From the NCBI GenBank assembly GCA_026988155.1, contig JALSLW010000016.1, positions 1 to 58,876 on the forward strand: 58,876 nucleotides of DNA, written 5' to 3'. Made by a program: the position numbers and the translations under genes. A model generated the notes under the pieces. The model made no database searches and was not told the DNA's origin. It worked only from the letters and a program-made list of their open reading frames with translations. This stretch comes from Methylomonas sp. GTDB lineage: Bacteria > Pseudomonadota > Gammaproteobacteria > Methylococcales > Methylomonadaceae. Positions 1-8,280 of this stretch are shown here, one piece after another. Within the stretch, counting starts at the first letter, position 1, and every line of letters begins with the position of its first letter.

Positions 1-119
1 GAAGAATGGCATTCTTTAGAAATGGCAATCATTCTGACACAGGTGTGTTTACAGGATATAACTTAATCTCTAAGCCATAACGTGAAATAATAGGCTTTTT
101 TATTTTGACTGCAAAAACC

Positions 120-1781
120 ATGGCTCAATATATTTATTCTATGAATCGCGTGGGTAAAATTGTCCCGCCGAAAAAACATATCCTTAAAGATATTTCCCTT
201 TCATTCTTTCCAGGTGCAAAAATTGGAGTTCTAGGATTAAACGGTTCAGGCAAATCGACTTTACTGAGAATCATGGCTGGCCTTGATACCGAAATTGAAG
301 GCGAAGCAATCCCCCAAAAAGGCATTAAAATTGGCTATCTTGCACAGGAACCTGAACTTGACCCAGCAAAAGATGTTCGGGGCAATGTTGAAGAAGGCGT
401 TGCAGAAATAAAAGCTATTGTTGACCGCTACAATCAGGTAAATGATGCTTTTGCTGATCCAGATGCTGATTTTGATTCATTATTGACAGAACAGGCAGAT
501 TTACAGGAAAAAATAGAAAATGCAAATGCCTGGGAGCTTGATAGAACTCTTGAAATTGCTGCCGATGCGCTACGCCTCCCCCCCTGGGATGCAGATGTAA
601 CTAAATTGTCTGGCGGCGAACAGCGCAGAGTTGCATTGTGCCGATTATTGCTATCTAAACCCGACATGCTGCTTCTTGACGAACCCACCAACCATCTAGA
701 TGCTGAATCAGTTGCCTGGTTAGAAAGATTTTTACATGATTATAAAGGCACTGTCGTTGCTGTTACTCATGACAGATACTTCTTGGATAATGTTGCAGGA
801 TGGATTCTAGAACTAGATCGAGGAATGGGGATCCCTTGGGAAGGCAATTATTCTAACTGGCTGGAACAGAAAGAACAGCGTTTAGCTCAGGAGTCAAAAC
901 AGGAATCTGCCCGTCAAAAAGCCCTGAAAAAAGAATTGGAATGGGTTAGATCAGGGACTAAAGGCCGTCACGCCAAAAGTAAGGCCCGGTTAGCCAGGTT
1001 TGAAGAACTTTCATCCAAAGAAATACAGCGGCGAAGTGAAACCCAGGAAATTTATATTCCGCCGGGTCCTCGCCTAGGTGACGTAGTAATTGATATTGAA
1101 AATATCAGTAAAAGTTTTGGCGATAAATTGCTTATAAATGATCTAAGCTTCAAGCTTCCGCCAGGTGGCATTGTTGGCATTATCGGCCCAAATGGAGCGG
1201 GTAAAACCACCTTATTCCGTATGATGGCTGGGTTTGAACAGCCAGATTCGGGGACCGTGACCTTAGGAAAAACAGTTGAAATAGCTTATGTAGATCAGCT
1301 GCGCGATGATATGGATGCTAACAAAACAGTCTGGGAAGAAGTCTCCGACGGATTAGATATGATTACCGTCGGCACCTATCAAACGCCATCCCGCTCTTAC
1401 CTGGGCCGGTTTAATTTTAAGGGTGCCGACCAGCAAAAATACATTGGCAACTTATCAGGCGGGGAACGTAATCGTGTGCATTTAGCTAAACTGCTAAAAA
1501 GCGGGGGCAATTTATTGCTGCTTGATGAGCCGACTAACGACTTAGATGTAGAAACTTTACGTGCATTAGAAGAAGCTATTTTGTCCTTTCCGGGCTGCGC
1601 AGTTGTTATCTCGCACGACCGCTGGTTTTTAGACAGAATTGCCACTCATATTCTGGCCTTTGAGGGCAATAGCGAAGTAGTCTGGTTTGAAGGCAACTAT
1701 GAAGATTATGAAGCAGACCGTCATAAGCGTTTAGGAACAGATGCAGACAAACCTCATCGAATTAAGTATAAGAAGATCTAA
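120..1781 (+). CDS. ettA: energy-dependent translational throttle protein EttA (ABC-F ATPase)
   Basis: ABC-F protein with two ATPase domains and no membrane segments; the family binds the ribosomal E site and gates the first peptide bond according to the ATP/ADP ratio. Visible are Walker [10 protein letters not shown] (about residue 40), a signature [22 protein letters not shown], then a second set with [17 protein letters not shown] and [11 protein letters not shown]. The EttA 'arm' and linker ([17 protein letters not shown]) lie between them. An upstream TTG at 105 is in frame, but the family normally begins MAQ(F/Y)xYxM, so ATG 120 is preferred. Length (553 aa) and end (HRIKYKKI) fit E. 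coli EttA. It stands alone, convergent with the kinase gene downstream. Confidence 0.95.
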   Translation: MAQYIYSMNRVGKIVPPKKHILKDISLSFFPGAKIGVLGLNGSGKSTLLRIMAGLDTEIEGEAIPQKGIKIGYLAQEPELDPAKDVRGNVEEGVAEIKAIVDRYNQVNDAFADPDADFDSLLTEQADLQEKIENANAWELDRTLEIAADALRLPPWDADVTKLSGGEQRRVALCRLLLSKPDMLLLDEPTNHLDAESVAWLERFLHDYKGTVVAVTHDRYFLDNVAGWILELDRGMGIPWEGNYSNWLEQKEQRLAQESKQESARQKALKKELEWVRSGTKGRHAKSKARLARFEELSSKEIQRRSETQEIYIPPGPRLGDVVIDIENISKSFGDKLLINDLSFKLPPGGIVGIIGPNGAGKTTLFRMMAGFEQPDSGTVTLGKTVEIAYVDQLRDDMDANKTVWEEVSDGLDMITVGTYQTPSRSYLGRFNFKGADQQKYIGNLSGGERNRVHLAKLLKSGGNLLLLDEPTNDLDVETLRALEEAILSFPGCAVVISHDRWFLDRIATHILAFEGNSEVVWFEGNYEDYEADRHKRLGTDADKPHRIKYKKI

Positions 1782-1941
1782 GATCAGACTAAAGGCAAAA
1801 AGCAAAGATAGCTCAAAAATAATGGCCACAGTCCTTATTGAGAGCTATCCTTTACCTTTTTCGCCAAAATTTCCTATAAAAATCAATGTTCAACTGATTC
1901 AATTAGGTTTAATCCTTTTTGTTCGGTTTATCATAAGTACC

Positions 1942-1975
1942 AGTACCCAAGTAAAATTAATTTAACTTGGGTACT
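1942..1975. repeat. palindromic repeat/terminator, copy 1
   Basis: An 11-bp perfect inverted repeat (AGTACCCAAGT / ACTTGGGTACT) encloses a 12-nt AT loop that is itself nearly palindromic. It lies about 58 nt beyond the stop of the first phosphatase-kinase gene and also follows ettA, so it could be a bidirectional terminator. There is no clear T-tract. A near-identical palindrome sits at 4873-4916. Confidence 0.6.
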
Positions 1976-2032
1976 TATCCCTTATTTTGTATGACGAAAA
2001 AGACTATCACTCTCCAAACCTGAAATTCCTCT

Positions 2033-3763
2033 TCACGGGTTATAAACCAGCAGCATTGCAATAATAACAGCTAAAATAAATGAAACGCCTTTCCAGAATA
2101 TAACGGGATCACGTTCTAACAAGGGAGGGCGCGTTTGACTGTGAAACACCTTATTTGGATGACGCAGATCAAATAAAAACTCGGATAATTCAGAATACCG
2201 CTTATAGGGATTTGGGTGCAGTGCCTTTTTAAGTGCGCCATCTACCCATAATGGAATGTGGCGATCATCATGAGGCAAAGGACTGTATTTTAATTTATTT
2301 TGTGCAGATTTAGTAGTCGCTTTGGCAATTTTTGTACCATAGGGGAGCTTTCCACTCAACATTTGATAGGCAATAACGGCTAAAGAAAAAAGGTCTGCAT
2401 TAGACATTCCTTCCTGTCCCAACATATATTCAGGTGCGGTATATTGCATAGTGCCTAAAAAATTGGCTCTTTCAATAGGGCTGGCAATTTCCACAATGCC
2501 AGCCACTTTAGTTGAACCAAAATCAATGATTTTTACTGTTCCAGTATTATCAATCATTATATTTTCGGGCCTTAAATCCTGATGCAGCATTTCCAAACGA
2601 TGAAATGCGCGCAAACCTTTAGCTATTTGTTCAACAATTGTCCGCACTGTTTCTAAATCAGGTTTTGGATTATCCCTCATCCATTGCGTCAACGTCTGAC
2701 CGTCAATATATTCCATGATAATATATAAAAAATTGCGCTGCCGAGTCTGTTCACACGGCTTTAACACATTCGCACTATTGTTGATGCGCCGGGCAATCCA
2801 CTCTTCCATTAGAAATCTTTCCAAATATGCGGTATCGCCTTGAAGATCTACCGAGGGCGTTTTCATAATGACCTGTCTGTCCGATTCAGTATCTACCGCC
2901 AAATAGACATGACTGCGGCTGCTGGCATGTACTTCTCTTATTATTTTATAGCCATCAAACTCCATTCTTGCTTCTAATACTGGCGGGAATGGCAATTCGG
3001 TTAACTGCTGGTATATTTCATCAACATTTTGTGTGGGCAAATCATCAACCCGAACAATCTGTACAGTCAAGTTATCATCACTGCCCTGTTCATACGCTTC
3101 TTCAGCAATTGCTTTGGCCGCCTCATCCAGGTTATCGCTCTGTTCAATTATTGTCTTTCTGATAAATTTTGAATTAACAAATTCATAAATGCCATCCGTT
3201 ACGAATAAAAAGGCATCGCCCCGGTCGACCTGAAAAGAATCGTAGTCAATCTCTAACCGAGCGTTAATGCCCATTGCCCGACTCAGGTAACTTTTTTCCT
3301 TTGATACCCAAAGCCGATGATCATTAGTTAATTTTTCTAAAGAGTTTCCACGCAGCCGATAAATTCGGGAGTCGCCCAGGTGAAAAAAATGTGCAGTGGT
3401 TGATTTGATAATCATGGCGCTTAATGTGCAGACATAGCCTCTGTCTTTATCAAAACGGTACTGGCCCTGCTGAGTTTGTGAATACAGCCAAGAATTGGTT
3501 GCGCTTAGCACCTGGTGCGCCGATTTTTTTACTGACCAGGCTTCTGAAGTACAAAAATAATCATCCAAAAAACCAGTGACAGTTGCCTCACTGGCTACCT
3601 GCCCTACAGCACTGCTACTAATGCCGTCAGCCAGTGCAATGGCAATTCCTTTTGAGGTTAGCTGAGGCTCTTTGGGTATATAGACACCATGAAAATCCTG
3701 ATTAATTTCCTTACGGCCTTTATCAGAATATTGTCCTACGGATACTTTTAGTTGACTTGGCAT
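2033..3763 (-). CDS. bifunctional PP2C-type phosphatase / Ser-Thr protein kinase, membrane-anchored
   Basis: 576-aa fusion. Residues about 1-245 are a PP2C phosphatase, with metal-site motifs NQDFHG, ADGISSS, HLGDSRIYRL, FVTDGIYEF and SDDNLTVQ. Residues about 270-535 are a Hanks-type kinase with VIMKTP (ATP lysine), catalytic loop HQDLRPENIM, IDFGST and TAPEYM. The glycine loop is degenerate, but the catalytic Asp and DFG are present, so activity is expected. A single C-terminal membrane helix (about 555-573) anchors it. It lies downstream of an FNT channel gene on the same strand (92-bp gap). In Pseudomonas the same fusion type lies among nas/nir genes, so control of nitrate/nitrite uptake is inferred, not shown. 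Confidence 0.88.
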   Translation of the reverse strand: MPSQLKVSVGQYSDKGRKEINQDFHGVYIPKEPQLTSKGIAIALADGISSSAVGQVASEATVTGFLDDYFCTSEAWSVKKSAHQVLSATNSWLYSQTQQGQYRFDKDRGYVCTLSAMIIKSTTAHFFHLGDSRIYRLRGNSLEKLTNDHRLWVSKEKSYLSRAMGINARLEIDYDSFQVDRGDAFLFVTDGIYEFVNSKFIRKTIIEQSDNLDEAAKAIAEEAYEQGSDDNLTVQIVRVDDLPTQNVDEIYQQLTELPFPPVLEARMEFDGYKIIREVHASSRSHVYLAVDTESDRQVIMKTPSVDLQGDTAYLERFLMEEWIARRINNSANVLKPCEQTRQRNFLYIIMEYIDGQTLTQWMRDNPKPDLETVRTIVEQIAKGLRAFHRLEMLHQDLRPENIMIDNTGTVKIIDFGSTKVAGIVEIASPIERANFLGTMQYTAPEYMLGQEGMSNADLFSLAVIAYQMLSGKLPYGTKIAKATTKSAQNKLKYSPLPHDDRHIPLWVDGALKKALHPNPYKRYSELSEFLFDLRHPNKVFHSQTRPPLLERDPVIFWKGVSFILAVIIAMLLVYNP

Positions 3764-3797
3764 TTATATAAAGCTTTGACTGGCATCTCAGCATAGT

Positions 3798-3827
3798 GCT
3801 GGGGTTGCGTTACCGCTTTACCCCAGC
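3798..3827 (-). terminator. hairpin between FNT gene and kinase gene
   Basis: An 8-bp stem (GCTGGGGT / ACCCCAGC) with a 14-nt loop lies in the 92-bp gap between the FNT stop and the kinase start. It has no T-run on either side. It may reduce read-through or protect the upstream message. Confidence 0.4.
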
Positions 3828-3855
3828 CTACATTTGTAGTGTACAGATGTTAATG

Positions 3856-4668
3856 TTATTTTAAGTTACGTTCAGGGCTCATTTTCACATGAGTATAATA
3901 AAGAGGCAATCCAACAAAGACAGTACCGCCAATTAAATTACCTAAAACAGTCGGCAGTTCATTCCAGATTAAATAATCCATTATAGTAAAGCCACCTCCC
4001 ATAATCATTGAGAATGGAAACAAAAACATATTCACAATAGAATGCTCAAAGCCCATATAGAAGAAAAGCATGATTGGCATCCACATTGCCATCATTTTTC
4101 CTGTCGCTGAAGTAGAAATCATGGCACCTACAACCCCCATTGAAACCATCCAGTTACACAGCATGCCTCGAATCAAAATTGTGAACCAACCGCCTATACC
4201 ATGTGCTTTATAGCCTAATGTTCTTGCTTCGCCGATTTTACCTACTTTTTCAGCAATGGCTCCGCCATCAGTGTTATACCCCACTGTCAAAATAAAGGAC
4301 ATCATAAAAGCAACAGCCAATGCACCAGCAAAGTTACCTATAAAAACCAAACCCCAGTTTCTTAACACCTGATTGACGGTTACTCCAGGTCTTTTATCGA
4401 AAAGTGCCAGTGGCACTAGAGTAAAAACGCCTGTCAACAAGTCAAACTTCATCAGGTATAGCATAATGAATCCTACCGGGAAAAGTACTGCACCTAATAG
4501 AGGTGAGCCAGTTTTTACTGCCACAGTAATTGCAAAGACAGCCGCTAGCGCTAAAGTTGCACCGGCCATAAAAGCACGAATTAATGTATCTTTTGTTGAC
4601 ATGTAGACCTTAGCTTCTCCAGCGTCAACCATTTTTGTGACAAATTCAGTGGGTTCTAAATAAGACAT
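3856..4668 (-). CDS. formate/nitrite transporter family channel (FNT), copy 1
   Basis: 270-aa pentameric-channel family protein with six hydrophobic helices. The FNT hallmark GFEHSIVNM near residue 205 carries the central pore histidine. The first re-entrant loop reads KFDLLTGVF rather than the usual E-L-(F/L)-T-G-N, so the exact substrate (nitrite, formate or another small anion) is open. The start at 4668 has a GAGAG-like ribosome site about 8 nt upstream. A sigma-54 promoter match lies 49 bp upstream and the kinase fusion lies downstream, which favours nitrite import under nitrogen control. It differs clearly from the second FNT at 12181, so the two are not a recent duplication. Confidence 0.88.
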   Translation of the reverse strand: MSYLEPTEFVTKMVDAGEAKVYMSTKDTLIRAFMAGATLALAAVFAITVAVKTGSPLLGAVLFPVGFIMLYLMKFDLLTGVFTLVPLALFDKRPGVTVNQVLRNWGLVFIGNFAGALAVAFMMSFILTVGYNTDGGAIAEKVGKIGEARTLGYKAHGIGGWFTILIRGMLCNWMVSMGVVGAMISTSATGKMMAMWMPIMLFFYMGFEHSIVNMFLFPFSMIMGGGFTIMDYLIWNELPTVLGNLIGGTVFVGLPLYYTHVKMSPERNLK

Positions 4669-4716
4669 AATGTATTCTCTCTATAATTGAATAATGTATT
4701 TAACTATATCTAGACA

Positions 4717-4732
4717 AGCAAATATCACACCA
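4717..4732 (-). promoter_or_regulatory. sigma-54 (-24/-12) promoter for FNT copy 1
   Basis: Read on the minus strand: TGGTGTGATATTTGCT, against consensus TGGCACG-N4-TTGCW. The invariant GG and GC are present with exact 10-nt spacing and a full TTGC box. The predicted transcript start is near 4706, giving a leader of about 38 nt. Confidence 0.65.
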
Positions 4733-4872
4733 AGACTTTATTTTTTTATCCAATTGATTTACTGCCACTTTATTTAGTTTTTTCTAAAACCAAAGAGCTT
4801 GTAGCACCTTTTTAGTGCATAGCTGTTTGAATGCTCATCAGCCCCCTAAATAAAACACTCAAACATGAATTT

Positions 4873-4916
4873 AAGTACCCAGGTAAAATTAATTTAATAG
4901 TTTTACCTGGGTACTT
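4873..4916. repeat. palindromic repeat/terminator, copy 2
   Basis: A 16-bp perfect stem (AAGTACCCAGGTAAAA and its complement) with a 12-nt AT loop, 8 nt beyond the stop of the second phosphatase-kinase gene. It shares its core and loop sequence with the palindrome at 1942-1975. Both copies sit immediately 3' of a phosphatase-kinase gene. Confidence 0.65.
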
Positions 4917-4923
4917 ATTTAGA

Positions 4924-6573
4924 TCAATTAAACCATTCGCCAACAACACTCTTAACACGCGCAGACAAACTGCTTTTCATAGGCAGTACGGTTATGCCGC
5001 GGGCAAGCCCATTTTCAAGCTCAAAAGCCAGATCCATCGCATTGGAAAACCGTTTTTCAGGATTGACTGTACGCGCCAGCAGGACCTCAAGCCATGATGG
5101 CAAATCAGGACGATATTGCCCCAATGGCGTAATCTTATCAAATCTCGGCCGGGTAAAAGGTTCCACCTCTCCATAAGGGTACCGACCTTTGCTAAACATG
5201 CGATATAAAGTTACACCTAAGGCATACAAATCAGACTGCTCGTCACCTCGGCCACCGCGAAATAATTGCGGCGACATGTAGCTTGGCGTCCCAGGCGCTG
5301 TACTTTCAAATTCGTCATCCAAGCCTGGCAAACGGGCAACCCCTAAATCAAGCAGCTTTAAGCCACCCTGTTCGAGCAAAATAATATTTTCAGGCTTAAT
5401 ATCTCGATGAATAACTCTTTCTTTATGCAATGAATACACTGCTTTGCATAACATCAGGCCAATTTCCACCCCCATATCAAGAGAAATGCTATTCTGTAGC
5501 AGGCAATGCTCCAATGTCTCTCCCTGATAATAAGGCATCACTATATATAAACTGGTTCGACGCCCCGCTTCCACCTCTACCTGTTCAGCTATCCATGGAT
5601 TGTGAATATGTGAGGTAATCCAGTTTTCGCGTATAAATGCCTGCCTGTAAATAGCTTCTGAGTTTGCTTCAGGCTTAGGAAATTTCAGTACAATACCACC
5701 ATGCCTGCCTACTTTGTCTTCAGCAAGAAACAGACGGGTATAACGGCCATCCGAAAGCGTCTCCTTTAAATAGAAACCATCGACTGTATCGCCTTTTTTA
5801 GGCAAAGCCATCATTACCAAATCATCAGCAGCGGCCTCTAAAAAAGATTTATCCGGGGGTGGCAATTTCAGTATATCAATTACCAGGGCGGTGACATTAT
5901 CATGACTGCCTGCCTGCAGGGCTTCCTGAACAAAGGTTTGAGCATGCTCTTGTGTAGACTGATTCAAAGCCAGTAAGTGCTGAATTTTTTTATTGGATAA
6001 CGACGTATGTACACCATCACAGCAGAGTAAAAAACGGTCATGCAGATTCAAATTATGCTGTGAATAATCAATATGAACGGTATCGTCAATACCAAGCGCA
6101 CGCGTCAGTACATGCTGTAAATCAGGGTGCTGATGAACATGATCCGTTGTCAGACATTCCAGTCGACTGCTTCTTAGCCGGTAGATTCGAGTATCGCCCA
6201 AATGGATAACATGAACCTGACTGCCCAAAAATATTAATGCACTGAAGGTTGTTCCCATGCCTTTGTGCGCCGAATCGCGCTGCGACTGCGAATGAATCCA
6301 GCGATTAATCGAGACTAGAGAGTTCTCAGCCATCCGCTTAACGCCCAGCGTTTCTTTTTGCTCATAATAAGCTTCAATAAACTCACGTGCAGCCAGTTCA
6401 GATGCATATCGACCGCCGCCTGTGCCACCAATGCCGTCTGCTATAATGGCAACACTTCCATAAATTGACCGCTCACTTTCAGTCCCTAAATAAAAGACAA
6501 CAAAATCTTCGTTGCGCTCGCGTTTTCCTGCTTCAGTAGCAAAGCCGCACTGTGTTTCCAATTGTTCTGACAT
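4924..6573 (-). CDS. bifunctional PP2C-type phosphatase / Ser-Thr protein kinase, soluble
   Basis: About 549 aa. An N-terminal PP2C domain shows RNEDFVVF, IADGIGGTGGG, HLGDTRIYRL, LCCDGVHTS and SHDNVTALV. A C-terminal kinase shows VLKFPKP (ATP lysine), HRDIKPENII, LLDLGVARL (DLG in place of DFG) and SYMSPQLF in place of APE. No membrane helix is visible, unlike its paralogue at 2033. Three in-frame ATGs are possible. The one at 6573 has AGGA eight nt upstream, whereas the ATG at 6579 sits almost on that site and 6633 has none, so 6573 is chosen. It is divergent from the nitrate/nitrite transporter gene across a 399-bp regulatory region. Confidence 0.87.
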   Translation of the reverse strand: MSEQLETQCGFATEAGKRERNEDFVVFYLGTESERSIYGSVAIIADGIGGTGGGRYASELAAREFIEAYYEQKETLGVKRMAENSLVSINRWIHSQSQRDSAHKGMGTTFSALIFLGSQVHVIHLGDTRIYRLRSSRLECLTTDHVHQHPDLQHVLTRALGIDDTVHIDYSQHNLNLHDRFLLCCDGVHTSLSNKKIQHLLALNQSTQEHAQTFVQEALQAGSHDNVTALVIDILKLPPPDKSFLEAAADDLVMMALPKKGDTVDGFYLKETLSDGRYTRLFLAEDKVGRHGGIVLKFPKPEANSEAIYRQAFIRENWITSHIHNPWIAEQVEVEAGRRTSLYIVMPYYQGETLEHCLLQNSISLDMGVEIGLMLCKAVYSLHKERVIHRDIKPENIILLEQGGLKLLDLGVARLPGLDDEFESTAPGTPSYMSPQLFRGGRGDEQSDLYALGVTLYRMFSKGRYPYGEVEPFTRPRFDKITPLGQYRPDLPSWLEVLLARTVNPEKRFSNAMDLAFELENGLARGITVLPMKSSLSARVKSVVGEWFN

Positions 6574-6758
6574 GAGCATTTTCCTGTTTTTATTTTTCGT
6601 ATTAGCCCGTAAGGTATTAAAAACATCATACACCCACTAAAAGTAATGTAAATATTCCGAGACAGTTATTGCTTGCTTCAACTTTGCCCCGAAAATGTGC
6701 ATGCCTTTTATTTTTCGCCCTGTTTTAACGCAAAAAGAGTGATTGACGTCACAAAATC

Positions 6759-6776
6759 ATTGCTAACCTTAGCAAT
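6759..6776. promoter_or_regulatory. palindromic activator-site candidate upstream of the sigma-54 promoter
   Basis: A perfect inverted repeat, ATTGCTAA-CC-TTAGCAAT, is centred about 110 bp upstream of the predicted start of the transporter transcript. That is the usual distance for an enhancer-binding protein. It is not a close match to the NtrC site (TGCACC-N5-GGTGCA), so the bound protein is unknown. Confidence 0.45.
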
Positions 6777-6850
6777 TCTTTTACTTTGACATACGTAAAA
6801 ACCACACAATTACAATGCTTTATTTTATTAAACAACTCACCTCAGTCAAC

Positions 6851-6866
6851 AGGCACGATAATTGCT
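6851..6866 (+). promoter_or_regulatory. sigma-54 (-24/-12) promoter for the NarK/NasA transporter
   Basis: AGGCACGATAATTGCT matches consensus TGGCACG-N4-TTGCW at every fixed position except the first T. The transcript should start near 6877, about 96 nt before the ATG at 6973. Confidence 0.75.
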
Positions 6867-6972
6867 TTAAAAAATGACAGTGCTTATTAAACATGTTACT
6901 ATCAAATTGCATGGCAGCCTAAAATTCACCTCCTGCCCTATGCAATAAACCGTACAATACATCTGAGCTTAA

Positions 6973-8190
6973 ATGCCAATGAATATTTCAAAGTTTTTAC
7001 AAAGCGGTCACAAAGGCACTTTGCTTAGCGCCTTTATTTATTCCGATATGAGTTTTATGGTCTGGGTATTAATGGGGCCGTTAGTCGTCTTTATCGCAGA
7101 AGATTTAAGCTTAACCGAAGCCCAGCAATATACGTTAGTCACCATACCTTTACTGGCCGGCGTATTATTCCGAATCCCCATTGGCATTTTAGTCGATCAT
7201 TATGCTCCAAAACGCACAGGTCTAATTGCCCAGCTTATTGTTATTGCAGTCCTGCTGCTTGCCTTTCTTAGCAACATAAACTCTATTGGCGGCGTTTACA
7301 TTGTCGCAATTACACTGGGCCTGGCCGGCACTAGCATGGCTGTTGCCCTTCCCCTTTGCAGCCGCTGGTATCCTGATGAATACCAGGGTCTAGTCATGGG
7401 CATCGCTGGCGCAGCAAGCAGCGGTACTGTTTTTACGGCGGCCCTTGCACCTATGCTTGCAGAGAGTTTTGGGTGGCGCGCTGTTTTTGGTTTTGCTACT
7501 TTGCCTCTTATTGCTACGGTAATATTTTTTCATCTAAAAGCCAAAGATGATAACTATCAGCCAGATAAAAAACCGCTTTCCGACTATCTAAACGTTCTAA
7601 AAGAAATTGATGCCTGGTGGTTTATGCTTTTTTATAGCTTAAGTTTCGGTGGCGTTATTGCTCTATCCAGCGTAATGGTCCTGTATTTTCACCAGGAATA
7701 TACGTTAGACCCAGTATCAGCAGGCTATTACACCGCCATCTGCATTCTGGCTGGAACCGCCTTACGCCCTGTGGGAGGCTGGATGGCTGATAGATTCGGC
7801 GGCATTCGCACTATGCAGCGGTTATTTGTAGCTGCCGCCGTTAGCATGCTGCTAGTCAGCTTTTCTCTTCCCCTTTGGCTGGCTGTTCTTTTTTTGGTAG
7901 CGGCAACAGCTTCTTTGGGAATGAGCAGCGGTGCCGTTTTTCAACTAGTCCCACTTAGATTTCGTAAAAATGTAGGTGCCGTCACTGGCATGATTGGAGC
8001 GGCCGGCGGACTGGGCGGCTTTATCTTGGCATGGGTTCTCGGACAGTCCAAGCAAATGACGGATGGTTTTGGCTTAGGGTTTTTCATCTTTACCATTTTG
8101 GCGCTACTCAGTTTTTATGGAATCAACAAAGTAAAATCACGCTGGCGCACCACTTGGGGAGCTGGCGAAGTAACCAGTGCACGAGTTTAA
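6973..8190 (+). CDS. NarK/NasA-family nitrate/nitrite transporter (MFS)
   Basis: 405-aa major-facilitator protein with about 12 membrane helices. N-terminal motifs MVWVLMGPL and IPIGILVDHY and the later GGWMADRFGG are typical of the nitrate/nitrite porter branch. It should move nitrate and/or nitrite across the inner membrane. The start at 6973 (or the ATG two codons later) has no strong ribosome site. The gene follows a sigma-54 promoter and is followed after 90 bp by the octaheme cytochrome, which suggests a common transcript. No nitrate reductase gene is in view, so nitrite may be the relevant substrate, or reduction may be encoded elsewhere. Confidence 0.9.
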   Translation: MPMNISKFLQSGHKGTLLSAFIYSDMSFMVWVLMGPLVVFIAEDLSLTEAQQYTLVTIPLLAGVLFRIPIGILVDHYAPKRTGLIAQLIVIAVLLLAFLSNINSIGGVYIVAITLGLAGTSMAVALPLCSRWYPDEYQGLVMGIAGAASSGTVFTAALAPMLAESFGWRAVFGFATLPLIATVIFFHLKAKDDNYQPDKKPLSDYLNVLKEIDAWWFMLFYSLSFGGVIALSSVMVLYFHQEYTLDPVSAGYYTAICILAGTALRPVGGWMADRFGGIRTMQRLFVAAAVSMLLVSFSLPLWLAVLFLVAATASLGMSSGAVFQLVPLRFRKNVGAVTGMIGAAGGLGGFILAWVLGQSKQMTDGFGLGFFIFTILALLSFYGINKVKSRWRTTWGAGEVTSARV

Positions 8191-8280
8191 GCACCTGATA
8201 AAACAGCTTAGATTATAGAAAATTTTAATTGTTAAAAGAGTTTAAATACACTAAATTATTTTTGGGAAAGGATAATAATA

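Larger units (their letters stand above)
6574..6972. other. divergent regulatory region between kinase and NarK-type transporter
   Basis: 399 bp with no credible gene. It contains TGACGTCA at 6744-6751, an 18-bp palindrome at 6759-6776 and a strong plus-strand sigma-54 promoter at 6851-6866. On the minus strand only a weak GG-N10-GC match (6675-6688) was seen toward the kinase gene. Confidence 0.6.

Noticed and set aside
1741-1965. 74-codon open frame after ettA
   Set aside because: Starts inside ettA, lacks a ribosome site and ends inside the palindromic repeat.
4924-6573. Second phosphatase-kinase as a dead pseudokinase
   Set aside because: DLG replaces DFG and APE is altered, but the ATP lysine, HRDIKPEN and the metal Asp are intact; DLG occurs in active kinases.
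6675-6688. GG-N10-GC match on the minus strand toward the second kinase gene
   Set aside because: The -12 box reads AAGC instead of TTGC, too weak to call a sigma-54 promoter.
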